Of a stretch of 64,000 nt of DNA, positions 1 through 11,734 are shown piece after piece. The stretch's first letter is position 1. Each line of letters starts with the position of its first letter. The notes below the pieces were generated by a model. It saw nothing but the letters and a program-made list of their open reading frames with translations. It was not told the DNA's origin and did no database searches. A program made the translations under genes and the position numbers. This DNA is from Halioglobus maricola (GTDB lineage: Bacteria > Pseudomonadota > Gammaproteobacteria > Pseudomonadales > Halieaceae): NCBI RefSeq assembly GCF_009388985.1, contig NZ_CP036422.1, positions 710,501 through 774,500 of the forward strand. Direction: 5' to 3'.

Positions 1-1731
1 GTTGGTCGCGGCGACATTCTGGCAGACGGCCCGTCCATCGATATGGGCGAGCTCGCTCTTGGCCAGAACATGCGTATCGCATTCATGCCCTGGAACGGTT
101 ACAACTTTGAGGATTCCATCCTCGTCTCCGAGCGGGTGGTGAAAGAAGATCGCTTCACCACTATTCACATCCAGGAGCTGACCTGTATTGCGCGTGACAC
201 CAAGCTTGGGCCCGAGGAAATTTCCTCAGACATCCCCAATGTTGGTGAGAGCGCACTGGCCAAGCTGGACGAATCCGGCATCGTTTACATCGGTGCCGAG
301 GTAGAGGCTGGCGACATTCTGGTAGGCAAGGTAACCCCCAAAGGGGAAACCCAGCTGACGCCGGAAGAGAAACTGCTGCGTGCCATCTTCGGCGAGAAGG
401 CCTCGGACGTTAAAGATACCTCCCAGCGTGTGCCTTCCAGCACCAAGGGTACGGTAATCGACGTTCAGGTGTTCACCCGCGATGGTCTCGAGAAGGACGC
501 CCGCGCCCTGCAGATCGAGAAGCACCAGCTGGACGAATACCGCAAGGACCTGAAAGAAGAGTTCCGTATCTTCGAAGAAGCGACCTTCGCGCGTCTGGCT
601 AACCTGATCAAGAACAAGGCCACCGTCTCTGGCGCCGGCCTGACCAAGGGCACCAAGCTTACCGAGAAAGTTCTGAGCGAACTGGATCGCGAGCAGTGGT
701 TCAAGCTGAAGCTGTCTGAAAGCGAACTGAACGACGCCCTGGCCTCTGCCCAGCGTCAGCTTGTTGAGCAGGAAAAACTGCTGGAAGAGCGGTTCGAAGA
801 CAAGAAAGGCAAACTGCAATCCGGCGATGACCTGGCGCCTGGCGTACTCAAGATCGTCAAGGTTTACCTGGCAATCAAACGTCGCATTCAGCCCGGTGAC
901 AAGATGGCTGGACGTCACGGTAACAAGGGTGTGATCTCCGTGATCATGCCGGTCGAGGACATGCCCTACGACGAGAACGGCGAGCCGGTAGATATCGTGC
1001 TCAACCCACTGGGTGTACCGTCGCGTATGAACGTGGGTCAGATCCTTGAAACGCACCTGGGTATGGCAGCGAAAGGTCTTGGCGACAAGATCAACGTCAT
1101 GATCGAAGAGCAGAAGAAAGTCGCCGAGGTACGCAAGTTCCTCGAGGCAATCTACAACAACGGAGCTGGTCGCGTAGAAGACATCAAGTCTTTCAGCGAC
1201 GAGGAAGTCTTTGAACTGGCCCGCAACCTGTCTGGTGGTGTGCCCATGGCAACCCCTGTATTTGACGGTGCAGCGGAATCCCAGATCAAGGACCTGTTGA
1301 AACTTGCCGACCTGCCTGACAGTGGTCAGTTCACTTTGTACGACGGCCGTACCGGCGATTCTTTCGATCGTCCTGTAACGGTTGGTTATATGTACATGCT
1401 GAAGCTGAACCACCTGGTGGATGACAAGATGCACGCCCGTTCCACTGGTTCTTACAGCCTCGTTACTCAGCAGCCGCTGGGTGGTAAGGCACAGTTCGGT
1501 GGCCAGCGCTTCGGTGAGATGGAAGTGTGGGCCCTGGAGGCCTACGGTGCAGCGTACACCCTGCAGGAGATGTTGACCGTTAAGTCGGATGACGTCGCCG
1601 GCCGGACCAAGATGTACAAGAACATTGTTGATGGTGACCATCGGATGGAGCCGGGCATGCCCGAGTCCTTCAATGTGTTGGTTAAGGAAATTCGTTCCCT
1701 CGGGATCGATATCGAGCTCGAAAGCGAGTAA
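1..1731 (+). CDS. rpoB: RNA polymerase beta subunit, C-terminal part (partial)
   Basis: Catalytic beta subunit of RNA polymerase, cut by the left edge of the window. The frame is open from base 1 and leaves 576 residues, roughly the last two fifths of a protein that is usually about 1340-1360 residues. Visible hallmarks are the [12 protein letters not shown] block near the start, the [12 protein letters not shown] active-site segment around bases 895-935, and the usual C-terminus ending in a [12 protein letters not shown] stretch. The rifampicin-resistance cluster lies upstream of the visible part. rpoC follows after 32 bases, as in the standard rpoBC operon. A long open frame on the opposite strand is a coding shadow. 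Confidence 0.99.
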   Translation, partial: VGRGDILADGPSIDMGELALGQNMRIAFMPWNGYNFEDSILVSERVVKEDRFTTIHIQELTCIARDTKLGPEEISSDIPNVGESALAKLDESGIVYIGAEVEAGDILVGKVTPKGETQLTPEEKLLRAIFGEKASDVKDTSQRVPSSTKGTVIDVQVFTRDGLEKDARALQIEKHQLDEYRKDLKEEFRIFEEATFARLANLIKNKATVSGAGLTKGTKLTEKVLSELDREQWFKLKLSESELNDALASAQRQLVEQEKLLEERFEDKKGKLQSGDDLAPGVLKIVKVYLAIKRRIQPGDKMAGRHGNKGVISVIMPVEDMPYDENGEPVDIVLNPLGVPSRMNVGQILETHLGMAAKGLGDKINVMIEEQKKVAEVRKFLEAIYNNGAGRVEDIKSFSDEEVFELARNLSGGVPMATPVFDGAAESQIKDLLKLADLPDSGQFTLYDGRTGDSFDRPVTVGYMYMLKLNHLVDDKMHARSTGSYSLVTQQPLGGKAQFGGQRFGEMEVWALEAYGAAYTLQEMLTVKSDDVAGRTKMYKNIVDGDHRMEPGMPESFNVLVKEIRSLGIDIELESE

Positions 1732-1763
1732 CTGGCCAACAACGAATACGTGGAGGAATAGCC

Positions 1764-4700
1764 TTGAAAGACCTACTAAATCTGCTTAAAGCCCAGGGCC
1801 AGACAGATGAGTTCGATGCCATACGCATCGGCCTAGCTTCCCCGGAGATGATCCGCTCCTGGTCCTTTGGTGAAGTGAAAAAGCCCGAAACCATTAACTA
1901 CCGGACATTCAAGCCGGAACGTGATGGCCTGTTCTGTGCCAAGATCTTTGGCCCGGTGAAGGACTACGAGTGTCTGTGCGGCAAGTACAAGCGCCTGAAG
2001 CACCGTGGTGTGATTTGTGAGAAGTGTGGCGTTGAAGTTGCGCTGGCGAAAGTTCGCCGTGAGCGCATGGGCCACATCGAGCTGGCGAGCCCCGTTGCTC
2101 ACATCTGGTTCCTGAAGTCACTGCCATCCCGCATCGGCCTGCTGCTGGACATGACCCTGCGCGACATCGAGCGTGTACTCTACTTCGAAAGCTACGTGGT
2201 AACTGACCCGGGTATGACTACCCTGGAGCAGGGCCAGTTGCTGTCCGATGAGCAGTACTACGAAGCGATGGAAGAATTCGGTGACGAATTCGCTGCCAAG
2301 ATGGGTGCCGAAGCTGTCCAGGACCTGATGATTCAGCTGGACCTGAATCACGAGATCGCCACCTTGCGTGAAGAGATCCCGGCCACTAATTCCGAGACCA
2401 AGATCAAGAAGCTGTCCAAGCGCCTGAAGCTGATGGAAGCTTTCGCCAACTCCGGCAACAAGCCCGAGTGGATGGTCTTGAACGAGCTGCCCGTGCTGCC
2501 GCCGGATCTGCGTCCGCTGGTACCGTTGGACGGTGGTCGTTTTGCGACTTCCGACCTCAACGATCTGTATCGCCGGGTGATCAACCGTAACAACCGTCTG
2601 AAGCGTCTGCTGGACCTCAACGCGCCCGATATCATCGTGCGCAACGAGAAGCGCATGCTGCAGGAATCTGTAGACGCGCTGTTGGACAACGGCCGTCGCG
2701 GACGTGCCATCACAGGCTCTAACAAGCGCCCCCTCAAGTCACTGGCTGACATGATCAAGGGTAAGCAGGGTCGTTTCCGTCAGAACCTGCTCGGTAAGCG
2801 CGTGGACTACTCCGGTCGTTCCGTGATCGTGGTTGGTCCCACCCTGCGTCTGCATCAGTGTGGCCTGCCCAAGAAGATGGCGCTTGAACTGTTCAAGCCG
2901 TTCATTTTCGGCAAGCTTGAGGCTCGTGGCCTGGCAACTACCATTAAAGCCGCCAAGAAAATGGTCGAGCGCGAACCGCCGGAAGTGTGGGATATCCTCG
3001 CCGAGGTTATCCGTGAGCACCCCGTGCTGCTGAACCGTGCACCGACGCTTCACCGTCTCGGTATCCAGGCCTTTGAGCCGGTACTGATTGAAGGTAAGGC
3101 GATCCAGCTGCACCCGCTGGTTTGTGCCGCCTACAACGCTGACTTCGACGGCGACCAGATGGCGGTACACGTACCGCTGACCCTGGAAGCCCAGCTGGAA
3201 GCGCGCGCCTTGATGATGTCTACCAACAACATCCTGTCGCCCGCCAACGGTGAGCCCATCATCGTACCTTCCCAGGACGTGGTACTGGGTCTGTACTACA
3301 TGACCCGCGAGCGCATTAATGCCAAGGGCGAGGGCACACTGTTTGCCGACGTTTCCGAAGTGCATCGCGCCTACGTGGCTGGTCACGTGCACCTGCAGGC
3401 TCGCGTCCGCGTTCGTGTAACCGAGACAGTGGTTCAGGATGAGGGCGACCCCATCACCCGCACCTTTGTCGCAGAGACGACTGTCGGCCGTGCACTGTTG
3501 TGGGAGATTGTTCCCGCCGGTATCGCCTTTGACATGGTGAACCAGGACATGGCCAAAAAGCCTATCTCCCGGATCATCAACCAGTGCTACCGTGCGGTAG
3601 GCCTGAAGGCGACGGTTATCTTCGCTGACCGGCTGATGTACACCGGCTACGAGTACTCCACTCGCTCCGGTGCGTCTATCGGCGTAAACGACTTCGAAAT
3701 TCCCGAGGAAAAGGCAGTGCTGATCGAGCACGCCGAAGCCGAAGTGAAGGAAATCGAACAGCAGTACGCAGCCGGCCTGGTAACCCAGGGCGAGAAGTAC
3801 AACAAGGTGATCGATATCTGGTCCCGCGCCAACGACCTGATCTCCAAGTCGATGATGGAAGGCCTGTCCAAAGAGACAGTGATTAACCGCGATGGCGAGG
3901 AAGAAGAGCAGGCGTCGTTTAACTCCGTCTACATCTACGCTGATTCTGGCGCACGTGGTTCGCCCGCCCAGATCCGTCAGCTCGCCGGTATGCGCGGCCT
4001 GATGGCGAAGCCGGATGGCTCTATCATTGAAACGCCCATTGTGGCGAACTTCCGTGAAGGCCTGAACGTGTCGCAGTACTTTATCTCTACTCACGGTGCT
4101 CGTAAGGGTCTGGCGGATACCGCTCTGAAGACCGCGAACTCCGGTTACCTGACCCGTCGTCTGGTAGACGTCGCCCAGGATCTGGTAGTGACTGAAGACG
4201 ATTGCGGCACAGACGCCGGCCTGCTGATGACTCCGGTTATCGACGGTGGTGACATCATTGAATCCCTGGGTGACCGGGTGCTGGGCCGTATTGTGGCTCG
4301 CGATGTGATGAAGCCTGGTTCCGAAGACGAGATCGCTATCACTGCAGGCACCATGCTGGACGAGTTGTGGATCAAGCGTCTGGAAGAGATGAGCATCGAC
4401 GAGATCGAGGTTCGCTCCCCGATTACTTGTGAAACCCGTCACGGTATCTGTAGCGCCTGTTACGGTCGCGACCTGGCACGCGGTCATCGCGTGAACATGG
4501 GCGAGGCAATCGGTGTTGTGGCAGCCCAGTCTATCGGTGAACCCGGTACCCAGCTGACCATGCGTACCTTCCACATTGGTGGTGCGGCATCCCGGGCAAC
4601 TGCCCAGGACAACATCCAGGTAATGAACGACGGTACCGTTCGTATTCACAACCTCAAGACGGTAGAGAACACTGACGGTAACCTGGTGGCAGTGAGCCGC

Positions 4701-5981
4701 TCCGGTGAGCTGTCGCTGCTCGATACCCGCGGCCGGGAGCGTGAGCGTTACAAGCTGCCCTACGGTGCCGTACTCAAGGTCAAGGACAACGAGGAAGTGG
4801 CCGCTGGCGCCATCGTTGCCAACTGGGATCCCCATACACACCCGATCATCACCGAGGTGGCTGGTACTGTGAAGTTCAGCGGTATGGAAGAGGGTATTAC
4901 CATCAGGCGTCAGACTGACGAATTGACTGGTCTGTCCTCTATCTCTGTGACCGATCCGGCAGAGCGTCCCGCTGCAGGCAAGGATATCCGTCCCGCCGTG
5001 ACTCTGGTTGACGATAAGGGCGAGGAATTGTGTCTGGCAGGTACCAACGTACCGGCCCACTACTTCCTGCCTGCGCTTGCAATGGTGAGCATGGAAGACG
5101 GTGCCAAGATCGGCGCGGGTGACGTTATCGCCCGCATCCCGCAGGAAGGTTCCAAGACCCGTGATATCACCGGTGGTCTGCCCCGTGTTGCCGATCTGTT
5201 CGAAGCGCGTAAGCCGAAAGAACCTGCCATCCTGGCAGAGATCTCCGGCACCGTTTCTTTCGGCAAGGAAACCAAGGGCAAGCGTCGTCTGGTGATTACA
5301 CCGACCGATGGCAAGCCGATGGCCGATGGCAGCGATCACTACGAAGTGCTGATTCCCAAGTGGCGCATCATGAGTGTCTTCGAGGGTGAGTTTGTGGATA
5401 AGGGTGAAGTGGTCTCTGAAGGCCCACCCAGCCCCCACGATATTCTGCGCCTCAAAGGTATCGAAGAACTGGCCAAGTACATCGTCAATGAGATCCAGGA
5501 GGTTTACCGCCTGCAGGGTGTGAAGATCAACGATAAGCACATCGAGGTGATTGTTCGCCAGATGCTGCGTAAGGTGATCATTACTTCCAGCGGCGACTCC
5601 ACCCTGATCAAGGGCGAGCAGGTCGAGTACACGACTCTGTTGGAAGAGAACGAGCGCCTGTTGGCCGAGAGCCTTGTGCCTGCCGCTGGCGAGCGCGAGC
5701 TTCTGGGTATCACCAAGGCCTCGCTGGCTACCGAGAGCTTCATCTCCGCGGCCTCCTTCCAGGAGACTACTCGCGTGCTGACCGAAGCTGCAGTAACCGG
5801 TAAGCGCGATTACCTGCGCGGCCTGAAGGAAAACGTGGTCGTTGGCCGCCTGATTCCTGCCGGTACTGGTCTTGCTTACCACGAAGAGCGTAAGCGCAAC
5901 CGCGAAGCGGATTCCGATATGGCAGTTTCTGCTCAGGAAATCGAAGCGGCACTCACCGAGGCGCTGCAAGCGGACAGCTAA
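1764..5981 (+). CDS. rpoC: RNA polymerase beta' subunit
   Basis: Catalytic beta' subunit of RNA polymerase, 1405 residues, the normal length for gammaproteobacteria. The start is TTG at 1764, preceded by GGAGG at 1752-1756. The N-terminal zinc site is C70, C72, C85 and C88. The catalytic NADFDGDQ motif has its three aspartates at 460, 462 and 464 and holds the active-site magnesium. The second zinc site is formed by the cysteine of the DDCGTD segment together with the [11 protein letters not shown] segment. The gene is the last of its operon and runs into a strong terminator at 6005. A 1076-residue open frame on the opposite strand is considered an artefact of codon bias. Confidence 0.99.
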   Translation: MKDLLNLLKAQGQTDEFDAIRIGLASPEMIRSWSFGEVKKPETINYRTFKPERDGLFCAKIFGPVKDYECLCGKYKRLKHRGVICEKCGVEVALAKVRRERMGHIELASPVAHIWFLKSLPSRIGLLLDMTLRDIERVLYFESYVVTDPGMTTLEQGQLLSDEQYYEAMEEFGDEFAAKMGAEAVQDLMIQLDLNHEIATLREEIPATNSETKIKKLSKRLKLMEAFANSGNKPEWMVLNELPVLPPDLRPLVPLDGGRFATSDLNDLYRRVINRNNRLKRLLDLNAPDIIVRNEKRMLQESVDALLDNGRRGRAITGSNKRPLKSLADMIKGKQGRFRQNLLGKRVDYSGRSVIVVGPTLRLHQCGLPKKMALELFKPFIFGKLEARGLATTIKAAKKMVEREPPEVWDILAEVIREHPVLLNRAPTLHRLGIQAFEPVLIEGKAIQLHPLVCAAYNADFDGDQMAVHVPLTLEAQLEARALMMSTNNILSPANGEPIIVPSQDVVLGLYYMTRERINAKGEGTLFADVSEVHRAYVAGHVHLQARVRVRVTETVVQDEGDPITRTFVAETTVGRALLWEIVPAGIAFDMVNQDMAKKPISRIINQCYRAVGLKATVIFADRLMYTGYEYSTRSGASIGVNDFEIPEEKAVLIEHAEAEVKEIEQQYAAGLVTQGEKYNKVIDIWSRANDLISKSMMEGLSKETVINRDGEEEEQASFNSVYIYADSGARGSPAQIRQLAGMRGLMAKPDGSIIETPIVANFREGLNVSQYFISTHGARKGLADTALKTANSGYLTRRLVDVAQDLVVTEDDCGTDAGLLMTPVIDGGDIIESLGDRVLGRIVARDVMKPGSEDEIAITAGTMLDELWIKRLEEMSIDEIEVRSPITCETRHGICSACYGRDLARGHRVNMGEAIGVVAAQSIGEPGTQLTMRTFHIGGAASRATAQDNIQVMNDGTVRIHNLKTVENTDGNLVAVSRSGELSLLDTRGRERERYKLPYGAVLKVKDNEEVAAGAIVANWDPHTHPIITEVAGTVKFSGMEEGITIRRQTDELTGLSSISVTDPAERPAAGKDIRPAVTLVDDKGEELCLAGTNVPAHYFLPALAMVSMEDGAKIGAGDVIARIPQEGSKTRDITGGLPRVADLFEARKPKEPAILAEISGTVSFGKETKGKRRLVITPTDGKPMADGSDHYEVLIPKWRIMSVFEGEFVDKGEVVSEGPPSPHDILRLKGIEELAKYIVNEIQEVYRLQGVKINDKHIEVIVRQMLRKVIITSSGDSTLIKGEQVEYTTLLEENERLLAESLVPAAGERELLGITKASLATESFISAASFQETTRVLTEAAVTGKRDYLRGLKENVVVGRLIPAGTGLAYHEERKRNREADSDMAVSAQEIEAALTEALQADS

Positions 5982-6004
5982 GTCACGCTGTACTCCCTAT
6001 CGAA

Positions 6005-6036
6005 GGGGCGATGAGGAAACTCATCGCCCCTTTTTT
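6005..6036 (+). terminator. Rho-independent terminator of rpoBC
   Basis: A perfect 11-bp stem (6005-6015 with 6020-6030) closed by a GAAA tetraloop is followed by six T residues. It lies 24 bases after the rpoC stop and separates the polymerase operon from the genes downstream. Confidence 0.95.
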
Positions 6037-6231
6037 CTGCGCGTTGCTATAGGGATGTCGACACTTGAACAATTCCCTGCTTGGACTAGCCTGATAAAGG
6101 CGTATTCGGGGCAGGGACGTCCACCCGGGGTTTAAAACCTGGATGGAGACCTGCGTCTTGAAAGCGCTGCGTTACTTCTTTTTTCCTCTCCGTCCGATAA
6201 ATCGCATACCCATGCAAAAGAGGAAAGCTCT

Positions 6232-6984
6232 ATGAAAATCAGAACAATAGCAGTAGCGGTAACATTCGCGGCGGGACTTTCTCCACTCGGGGCTATGGCT
6301 CAGGACAAGGCGCCGGCAGTTGTGCCGGTAGAATTGTTCGCTTGCACCTTCAAGGAAGACAAGGGCTGGAAGGACCTCGATAGCGTTAATAAGAGATTTG
6401 CAAAGTGGTCGAAGAAGAATGATGGCAGTTATAGCGCCTGGACAATTTCACCCCAATTCCGGCAGAACGACGGCGAATTCGATGTAGGCTGGATTGGCTC
6501 CTGGGCAACTGGCGCAGAAATGGGCAAGGGCATGGATAACTGGATGAGCGGAAATGACGGCATCGGCGAAGATTTTGGAGACGTCATCGACTGCAGTCAT
6601 TCACTGGTGTCCTCCGTGCCTGTGCATGCACCTAAAGGGCCACCCAAGAGCGATGGTATTGTCTGGTTCTCCAGCTGCACGTTGGAAGAGGGCAGTGACT
6701 CACGCAAGGCCTTCGAAGCGCACAAGAAGTTTTCCTCGATGATGGCCGACATGGGAGGCAAGGGTCAGGCCTGGCTGATGTATCCCGTGTTCGGGTTTAG
6801 TGACATCAAATTCGACTATTACTCAGTGGTGAGTTTCGATAATTACGGGGAACTGGGAGAAGCCTGGCACAACTATACCAACGGTGGAGGCTACGCGAAG
6901 CATCAGCAAACAATGGCTGGTGTCGCGAGCTGCGACAGCCCCAGGGTGTATGACGCCAAGGTGGTTGTACTGGGCAGCGACTGA
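6232..6984 (+). CDS. Secreted protein with two tandem copies of a cysteine-bracketed domain
   Basis: I do not recognise a named gene. The 250-residue product has a Sec signal peptide (residues 1-23, cleavage after AMA), so it is probably periplasmic or secreted. The mature part consists of two copies of one domain: residues about 36-125 and 147-240. Both begin with a CT motif followed by a basic/acidic helix and have a W-x-x-x-P-x-F strand in the middle. Each ends at a second cysteine (C38 to C121; C149 to C234), so one disulfide per domain is plausible. The layout resembles dimeric alpha-beta barrel folds, but that is only an inference. A GAGGAAA ribosome-binding site precedes the start. It is flanked by terminators and appears monocistronic. 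Confidence 0.8.
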   Translation: MKIRTIAVAVTFAAGLSPLGAMAQDKAPAVVPVELFACTFKEDKGWKDLDSVNKRFAKWSKKNDGSYSAWTISPQFRQNDGEFDVGWIGSWATGAEMGKGMDNWMSGNDGIGEDFGDVIDCSHSLVSSVPVHAPKGPPKSDGIVWFSSCTLEEGSDSRKAFEAHKKFSSMMADMGGKGQAWLMYPVFGFSDIKFDYYSVVSFDNYGELGEAWHNYTNGGGYAKHQQTMAGVASCDSPRVYDAKVVVLGSD

Positions 6985-7000
6985 TTTCGTGCAGGCAAAA

Positions 7001-7027
7001 AAAAAGCCGGCGTAAGCCGGCTTTTTT
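7001..7027. terminator. Bidirectional intrinsic terminator
   Basis: An A-run, GCCGGC, a GTAA loop, GCCGGC and a T-run form a symmetrical hairpin (7001-7011 pairs with 7016-7026). It lies between the stop codons of two convergent genes and can serve the secreted-protein gene on the plus strand and the EF-G 2 gene on the minus strand. Confidence 0.93.
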
Positions 7028-7042
7028 CATGAGGAGTAACGC

Positions 7043-9127
7043 TTAGCCCTTGGCTTTGCGCTCCTTAACTTCAGCGACTACCTCTTCCGCTACGTTAGCG
7101 GGGCAAGGCATGTAGTGGCTGAACTCCATGGAGAACTGACCACGACCTGAAGTGATGGTACGCAGGTGGCCAATGTAGCCGAACATCTCGGACAGAGGCA
7201 CGTCAGCCTTGATGCGAACGCCAGTGGCGCCTGCGTCCTGGTCCTTGATCATGCCGCGACGACGGTTCAAGTCACCGATAACGTCACCAACGTGATCGTC
7301 TGGAGTGAACACGTCTACCTTCATGATGGGCTCGATCAGCTGTGCACCGGCCTTGGGCATGGACTGGCGGAAAGCGCCTCTGGCTGCCAGTTCGAAGGCG
7401 ATGGCCGAGGAGTCAACGGCGTGGAAACCACCGTCGTACAGCTCAATCTCAACGTCCAGAACGGGGAAGCCGGCGACGGTACCTTCGCCCATCATGCCCT
7501 TGAAGCCTTTCTCAATAGCGGGGAAGAATTCCTTGGGTACGTTACCGCCCACAACGCTGGAGGAGAACGCAAAGCCGGAACCGGGTTCGCCTGGCTTGAT
7601 CTTGTAGTCGATCTTACCGAATTGGCCTGAACCACCAGACTGCTTCTTGTGGGTGTAGGAATCGTCCACTTCCGTGGTGATGGTTTCGCGGTAGGCAACC
7701 TGTGGCTTACCAACTTCCAGCTCAACGCCGTAGGTACGCTTGAGGATGTCGACCTTCACGTCCAGGTGCAGTTCGCCCATGCCGCGCAGAATGGTCTCAC
7801 CGGAATCTTCATCGGTCTCAACGCGGAACGAGGGATCTTCGGCAACCATCTTGCCGATAGCGATACCCATTTTTTCGGCGCCACCCTTGTCTTTAGGTGC
7901 GACGGCGATGGAGATCACCGGCTCAGGGAAGACCATGGCTTCCAGGGTGCAGGGGTTCTTCTGATCACACAGGGTGTGGCCAGTCTGTACGTTCTTCATA
8001 CCGACGATCGCGAGGATGTCGCCTGCTTGAGCCGCGTCAAGTTCGTTGCGGTCGTTGGCGTGCATCTCAACCATTCGGCCGATACGTTCTGTTTTGCCGG
8101 TGGCTGAGTTGAGGATGGTGTCACCCTTGTTCAGTGTGCCGGAGTAGATACGTACGAAGGTCAGGGCGCCGAAACGGTCATCCATGATTTTGAACGCCAG
8201 GGCGCGTAGGGGCTCTTCGGCACTAACCGTAGCAACTTCGCCAGTGGGCTCACCGGTTTCGTCGGTCAGCGGCTGGGCGTCAACTTCGGTGGGGCTGGGC
8301 AGGTAGTCGACAACGGCGTCGAGTACCAACTGAACACCTTTGTTTTTGAATGCGGAACCACAGTAAGTGGGGAAGAAGTCCAGCTTGCGTGTACCTTCGC
8401 GGATGCAGCGCTGGATGTCTTCCATGGCAGGCTCGTTGCCTTCCAGATACTGTTCCATGATCTCATCGTCCTGCTCGACGGCAGTTTCGATCAGCTTCTC
8501 GCGCCACTCTTCAACATCGTCAACCATGTCAGCGGGGACATCGGTGATTTCGAAGTTTTCGGGGTTGTCGTTGTCGGCCCAGACGTGTGCCTTGCGAGTC
8601 AGCAGATCGACGACGCCAATAAAGTCGTCTTCGCGGCCGATGGGCAGCACCATCACCAGCGGATTGGCACCCAGTACGTCTTCTACCTGCTTAACCACGC
8701 GGTAGAAGTCGGCACCGATACGGTCCAGCTTGTTGACGAAAATGAGTCGTGAAACTTCTGATTCGTTAGCGTAGCGCCAGTTGGTCTCGGACTGGGGCTC
8801 TACACCGCCGGAGCCACAGAAAACGCCAACGCCGCCATCGAGTACTTTCAGGGAACGGTAAACTTCAACGGTGAAGTCAACGTGTCCTGGAGTGTCGATG
8901 ATGTTCAGGCGGTGGTCTTTCCAGAAACAGGTGGTAGCCGCAGACTGAATAGTAATGCCGCGCTCCTGTTCCTGCTCCATGAAGTCGGTGGTGGCAGCGC
9001 CATCGTGTACTTCACCGGTTTTATGGATCTTACCGGTGAGCTTCAGGATACGCTCTGTGGTGGTGGTTTTGCCCGCATCAACGTGGGCGAAAATACCAAT
9101 ATTCCTGTACAGGGATAAGTCAGACAT
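7043..9127 (-). CDS. fusA2: Elongation factor G 2 (second EF-G paralogue)
   Basis: Ribosomal translocase GTPase of the second EF-G type found in Vibrio, Pseudomonas and relatives. The P-loop is [13 protein letters not shown], the switch II segment DTPGHVDF and the base-recognition motif NKLDR. The domain IV tip carries the [10 protein letters not shown] form typical of this paralogue, and the C-terminus is lysine-rich. I place the start at the ATG at 9127 (694 residues), because a GAGAG element stands 8 bases upstream and the protein then begins [11 protein letters not shown] like its relatives. An in-frame TTG four codons upstream is less likely. It lies antiparallel to the main fusA 4.5 kb away and is transcribed alone. 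In other bacteria such paralogues may have specialised translocation or recycling roles; its role here is unknown. Confidence 0.95.
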   Translation of the reverse strand: MSDLSLYRNIGIFAHVDAGKTTTTERILKLTGKIHKTGEVHDGAATTDFMEQEQERGITIQSAATTCFWKDHRLNIIDTPGHVDFTVEVYRSLKVLDGGVGVFCGSGGVEPQSETNWRYANESEVSRLIFVNKLDRIGADFYRVVKQVEDVLGANPLVMVLPIGREDDFIGVVDLLTRKAHVWADNDNPENFEITDVPADMVDDVEEWREKLIETAVEQDDEIMEQYLEGNEPAMEDIQRCIREGTRKLDFFPTYCGSAFKNKGVQLVLDAVVDYLPSPTEVDAQPLTDETGEPTGEVATVSAEEPLRALAFKIMDDRFGALTFVRIYSGTLNKGDTILNSATGKTERIGRMVEMHANDRNELDAAQAGDILAIVGMKNVQTGHTLCDQKNPCTLEAMVFPEPVISIAVAPKDKGGAEKMGIAIGKMVAEDPSFRVETDEDSGETILRGMGELHLDVKVDILKRTYGVELEVGKPQVAYRETITTEVDDSYTHKKQSGGSGQFGKIDYKIKPGEPGSGFAFSSSVVGGNVPKEFFPAIEKGFKGMMGEGTVAGFPVLDVEIELYDGGFHAVDSSAIAFELAARGAFRQSMPKAGAQLIEPIMKVDVFTPDDHVGDVIGDLNRRRGMIKDQDAGATGVRIKADVPLSEMFGYIGHLRTITSGRGQFSMEFSHYMPCPANVAEEVVAEVKERKAKG

Positions 9128-9249
9128 TGGGTCTCTCAATCGTTCAAAGTTTGGTCAGAAAAATTTTGCCGGATGGTACAGGAAAACCCCCCGATTTGGG
9201 AGCGCTAATCACTGTAAATTCCTACCATCTCTAAAGCTGGGCGTTGCGA

Positions 9250-9278
9250 TTGCTAATGCAAACGATAATGATTATCAT
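9250..9278 (+). promoter_or_regulatory. Probable sigma-70 promoter of the siderophore receptor gene
   Basis: TTGCTA (9250-9255), a 17-base spacer and TATCAT (9273-9278) give a reasonable -35/-10 pair upstream of the receptor start at 9344. The -10 element overlaps the Fur box, the geometry expected for repression by Fe-Fur. Confidence 0.5.
9263..9277 (+). promoter_or_regulatory. Fur box (7-1-7 inverted repeat)
   Basis: The 15-base sequence reads CGATAAT-G-ATTATCA. It is an inverted repeat that matches the classical 7-1-7 Fur consensus at all but the outermost base. It is 67 bases upstream of a TonB-dependent siderophore receptor and on the promoter, so iron-dependent repression of the receptor and the following piuC gene is likely. 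Confidence 0.88.
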
Positions 9279-9343
9279 TTGATGCTTATTCAGGGTCTTT
9301 CATCCGGAGGGGCCCGCCAAAAATGACGATGAAAAGGTGAGAG

Positions 9344-11668
9344 ATGTCCCGATCTACAAAATATCCAGGTGTGCTTGGTTCAAGAGCACTTTGTCTGGCG
9401 CTGTCTGCAGCGCCGCTGGCGGTTACCGCGGCCGCCGATAGCAGCTGCAGTGAGGCTGTCGAGGGTGGGGAGGGCACGTGTGAGCAACAGGCCGCCTCAA
9501 AGCAGATCGAGATCGTTGAAGTCTACGGCATTTCCACCTCGCCCTATCGGGCGGAGCGTTCCGGTGACGTGAGGCGCTTGATGTCTCTCAGTGACACGCC
9601 GCAGACACTGAGTATTCTGACCCAGCAACAGATTAAGGATTCCGGCAAAACCGACCTCAAGCAGATCGTATCCGCGCAGGCCGGCATTACCCTGGGTACG
9701 GGCGAAAATGGGAACGCCTTTGGAGATCGCTATATTATCCGCGGCCACGAAGCGCGCAGCGATGTGTTCGTTGATGGCCTGCGAGACCCGGGTATGACGA
9801 CTCGAGAGAGCTTTGCCTCTGAGCAGGTTGAGATCACCAAGGGGCCCAGCGCTACCTTTGCGGGTCGTGGCTCATCTGGCGGGGCGGTGAACAGTATCAC
9901 TAAGCAAGCCACGCCAGACGAAAGCTTCAACAACGTCGATGCGGGTGTGGGCACTGACGATTACTACCGGGTCGTGCTCGACAGCAATATGGCTATTACT
10001 GAAGACAGCGCAGTGCGGCTGAACCTGCTCAAGGCTGACGAGACTGTGCCTGATCGTGACGGTATTGAGCGTTCACGGGACGGCTTGCTGCTGTCTGGTT
10101 ACGTGGGTGCCACCGACAAACTCTCGTTTATTGGCGATGCCTATTACCTGAATGCTGAAGATGTCCCCGATCTGGGAAGTTATTTCGATTCGGATGCCCG
10201 CGAGCCGGTGGAAGACATCCCGGTATATGCGCAACGGGAGGATTTCCTGGACACCGAGGTGAAGGCGTTCACCCTGCGCACCAACTACGAGTTTAATGAA
10301 GACCTGAGCCTCCACAATGCCACGCGCTTTGGCTCGACCGACAATGGCTATGTCACTACCGGTGCCCGGGGGACTGTGCGCGACGAGTCAGATCCCGTGG
10401 CGCCAGGCGCCGATACTGTCTATCTCAGTACGCATCAGGGTTGGCAGGAAGTCGAGTATGGGGCCACCCAGTTCAACCTGAATTGGGATCAGCCCGTGTT
10501 TGGTCTGGATAGCAAATGGATCCTCGGCCTGGAGTATTCCGACGAGAAGGTCGATAACGGCGTCTACGACATCAGTTATAACGGCGATCCCAACTGTATT
10601 GTTGCCGGGCGTCGTGGTGCTACGGAAGGCTATTGTATGGTCGATGGCGGCGGTCAGTTGGTGTCCGACGTGAACAGCCTGATGCAGCGCCAATACACGG
10701 AAGGGGATACCGATGCGCAGTCGGAGATTGAAACAGTTTCGCTCTATGCGATGAACGTCCTCTCCCTGACCGAGGATCTGGATCTGTTTCTGGGGCTGCG
10801 TCAGGACAGCTTTGATTACCAGAACGACGTGGTGTCCCGCGGAGAGGCTAGCGCCTACGATTATTCAGATGACCTGACCAATGGTCATTTGGGGATGCGC
10901 TATGACCTGTCGGACATTGGCAACATCTATTTCAATTACGCGACGGCGACTAACATCAACGGTGGCGAGTCAGATGTCGGCGGCAGCTGCGGCTATGGCG
11001 GATTGTGCGGCGACCCCGAGCAGGTGGGGGCTTCCAAACCCGAGCGAGTTGAGAATGTCGAGATCGGCACCAAGTGGGAGCTGTTTGATAGCAGGCTGCT
11101 CGCCACCGCGGCGCTCTTCCAGATCACTAAATCTGATGTCATGGAAAATGTAGGTAGCGACTATGAAACGCTGGGCACCCTTAATACCGGCAAAAACAGG
11201 GTAGAGGGCGTCGAATTCTCACTGACCGGTGCGATTACCGATCAGCTCAGTATCCAGATGAGCGCCACCATTATGGATTCAGAGGTGCTCAAGTCTATCG
11301 ATGAGGAAAATGAAGGCCGCACTCTGAGCAACTTTGCTGATGAGAGCCTGTATGTTCAGCTTCGTTACCAGCCCAGTGATGCATTCGCCTTTGGCGCTTC
11401 TGCGACTTACCAGAGCGAAATGTATGGTGGTCAGCCCGACTCCGCTGCAGGTTATGACGATGAGCTGGGCGACTACTCTGTCGTCGTGCCCAGCTACACC
11501 GTCTACGACCTGTTTGCAGACTACTACTACTCGGAAGACCTGAATTTCCGGCTGAACGTTGGCAATGCACTGGATGAAGAGTACTGGACGGCCGCATACC
11601 GTTCAGGTGCATTTATGTACCTGGGGGACGCCCGCAGCGTGAAGGCGAGCGTCACCTGGCAGTTCTGA
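9344..11668 (+). CDS. TonB-dependent siderophore receptor (Fiu/PiuA type)
   Basis: Outer-membrane ferric-siderophore importer, 774 residues. A signal peptide (about residues 1-30) is followed by a short extension and a TonB-box-like IEIVEVYG segment. The plug domain contains RYIIRGHEARSDVFVDGLRDPG and EQVEITKGPSATFAGRGSSGG, the pattern of the catecholate receptors Fiu and PiuA. A 22-strand barrel follows and ends in the terminal phenylalanine needed for outer-membrane insertion. A Fur box and promoter lie just upstream, and an AGGTGAGAG ribosome-binding site precedes the ATG. The gene downstream is a PiuC/YbiX hydroxylase, a pairing conserved with Fiu/PiuA receptors elsewhere. The actual siderophore cannot be read from sequence. 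Confidence 0.93.
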   Translation: MSRSTKYPGVLGSRALCLALSAAPLAVTAAADSSCSEAVEGGEGTCEQQAASKQIEIVEVYGISTSPYRAERSGDVRRLMSLSDTPQTLSILTQQQIKDSGKTDLKQIVSAQAGITLGTGENGNAFGDRYIIRGHEARSDVFVDGLRDPGMTTRESFASEQVEITKGPSATFAGRGSSGGAVNSITKQATPDESFNNVDAGVGTDDYYRVVLDSNMAITEDSAVRLNLLKADETVPDRDGIERSRDGLLLSGYVGATDKLSFIGDAYYLNAEDVPDLGSYFDSDAREPVEDIPVYAQREDFLDTEVKAFTLRTNYEFNEDLSLHNATRFGSTDNGYVTTGARGTVRDESDPVAPGADTVYLSTHQGWQEVEYGATQFNLNWDQPVFGLDSKWILGLEYSDEKVDNGVYDISYNGDPNCIVAGRRGATEGYCMVDGGGQLVSDVNSLMQRQYTEGDTDAQSEIETVSLYAMNVLSLTEDLDLFLGLRQDSFDYQNDVVSRGEASAYDYSDDLTNGHLGMRYDLSDIGNIYFNYATATNINGGESDVGGSCGYGGLCGDPEQVGASKPERVENVEIGTKWELFDSRLLATAALFQITKSDVMENVGSDYETLGTLNTGKNRVEGVEFSLTGAITDQLSIQMSATIMDSEVLKSIDEENEGRTLSNFADESLYVQLRYQPSDAFAFGASATYQSEMYGGQPDSAAGYDDELGDYSVVVPSYTVYDLFADYYYSEDLNFRLNVGNALDEEYWTAAYRSGAFMYLGDARSVKASVTWQF

Positions 11669-11734
11669 TGCTGGCGGCCTGGGCGTCGTGTAAACGGCGC
11701 CCCTGGCTGTCATTCGAATAGGAGAATAGCTCTT

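Noticed and set aside
226..1641. 471-residue minus-strand frame opposite rpoB
   Set aside because: Same artefact of strong codon bias on the sense strand; no recognisable motif.
2739..5969. 1076-residue open frame on the minus strand opposite rpoC
   Set aside because: It mirrors the codon bias of the highly expressed rpoC, has no ribosome-binding site or protein-like domain pattern, and lies wholly inside an essential gene.
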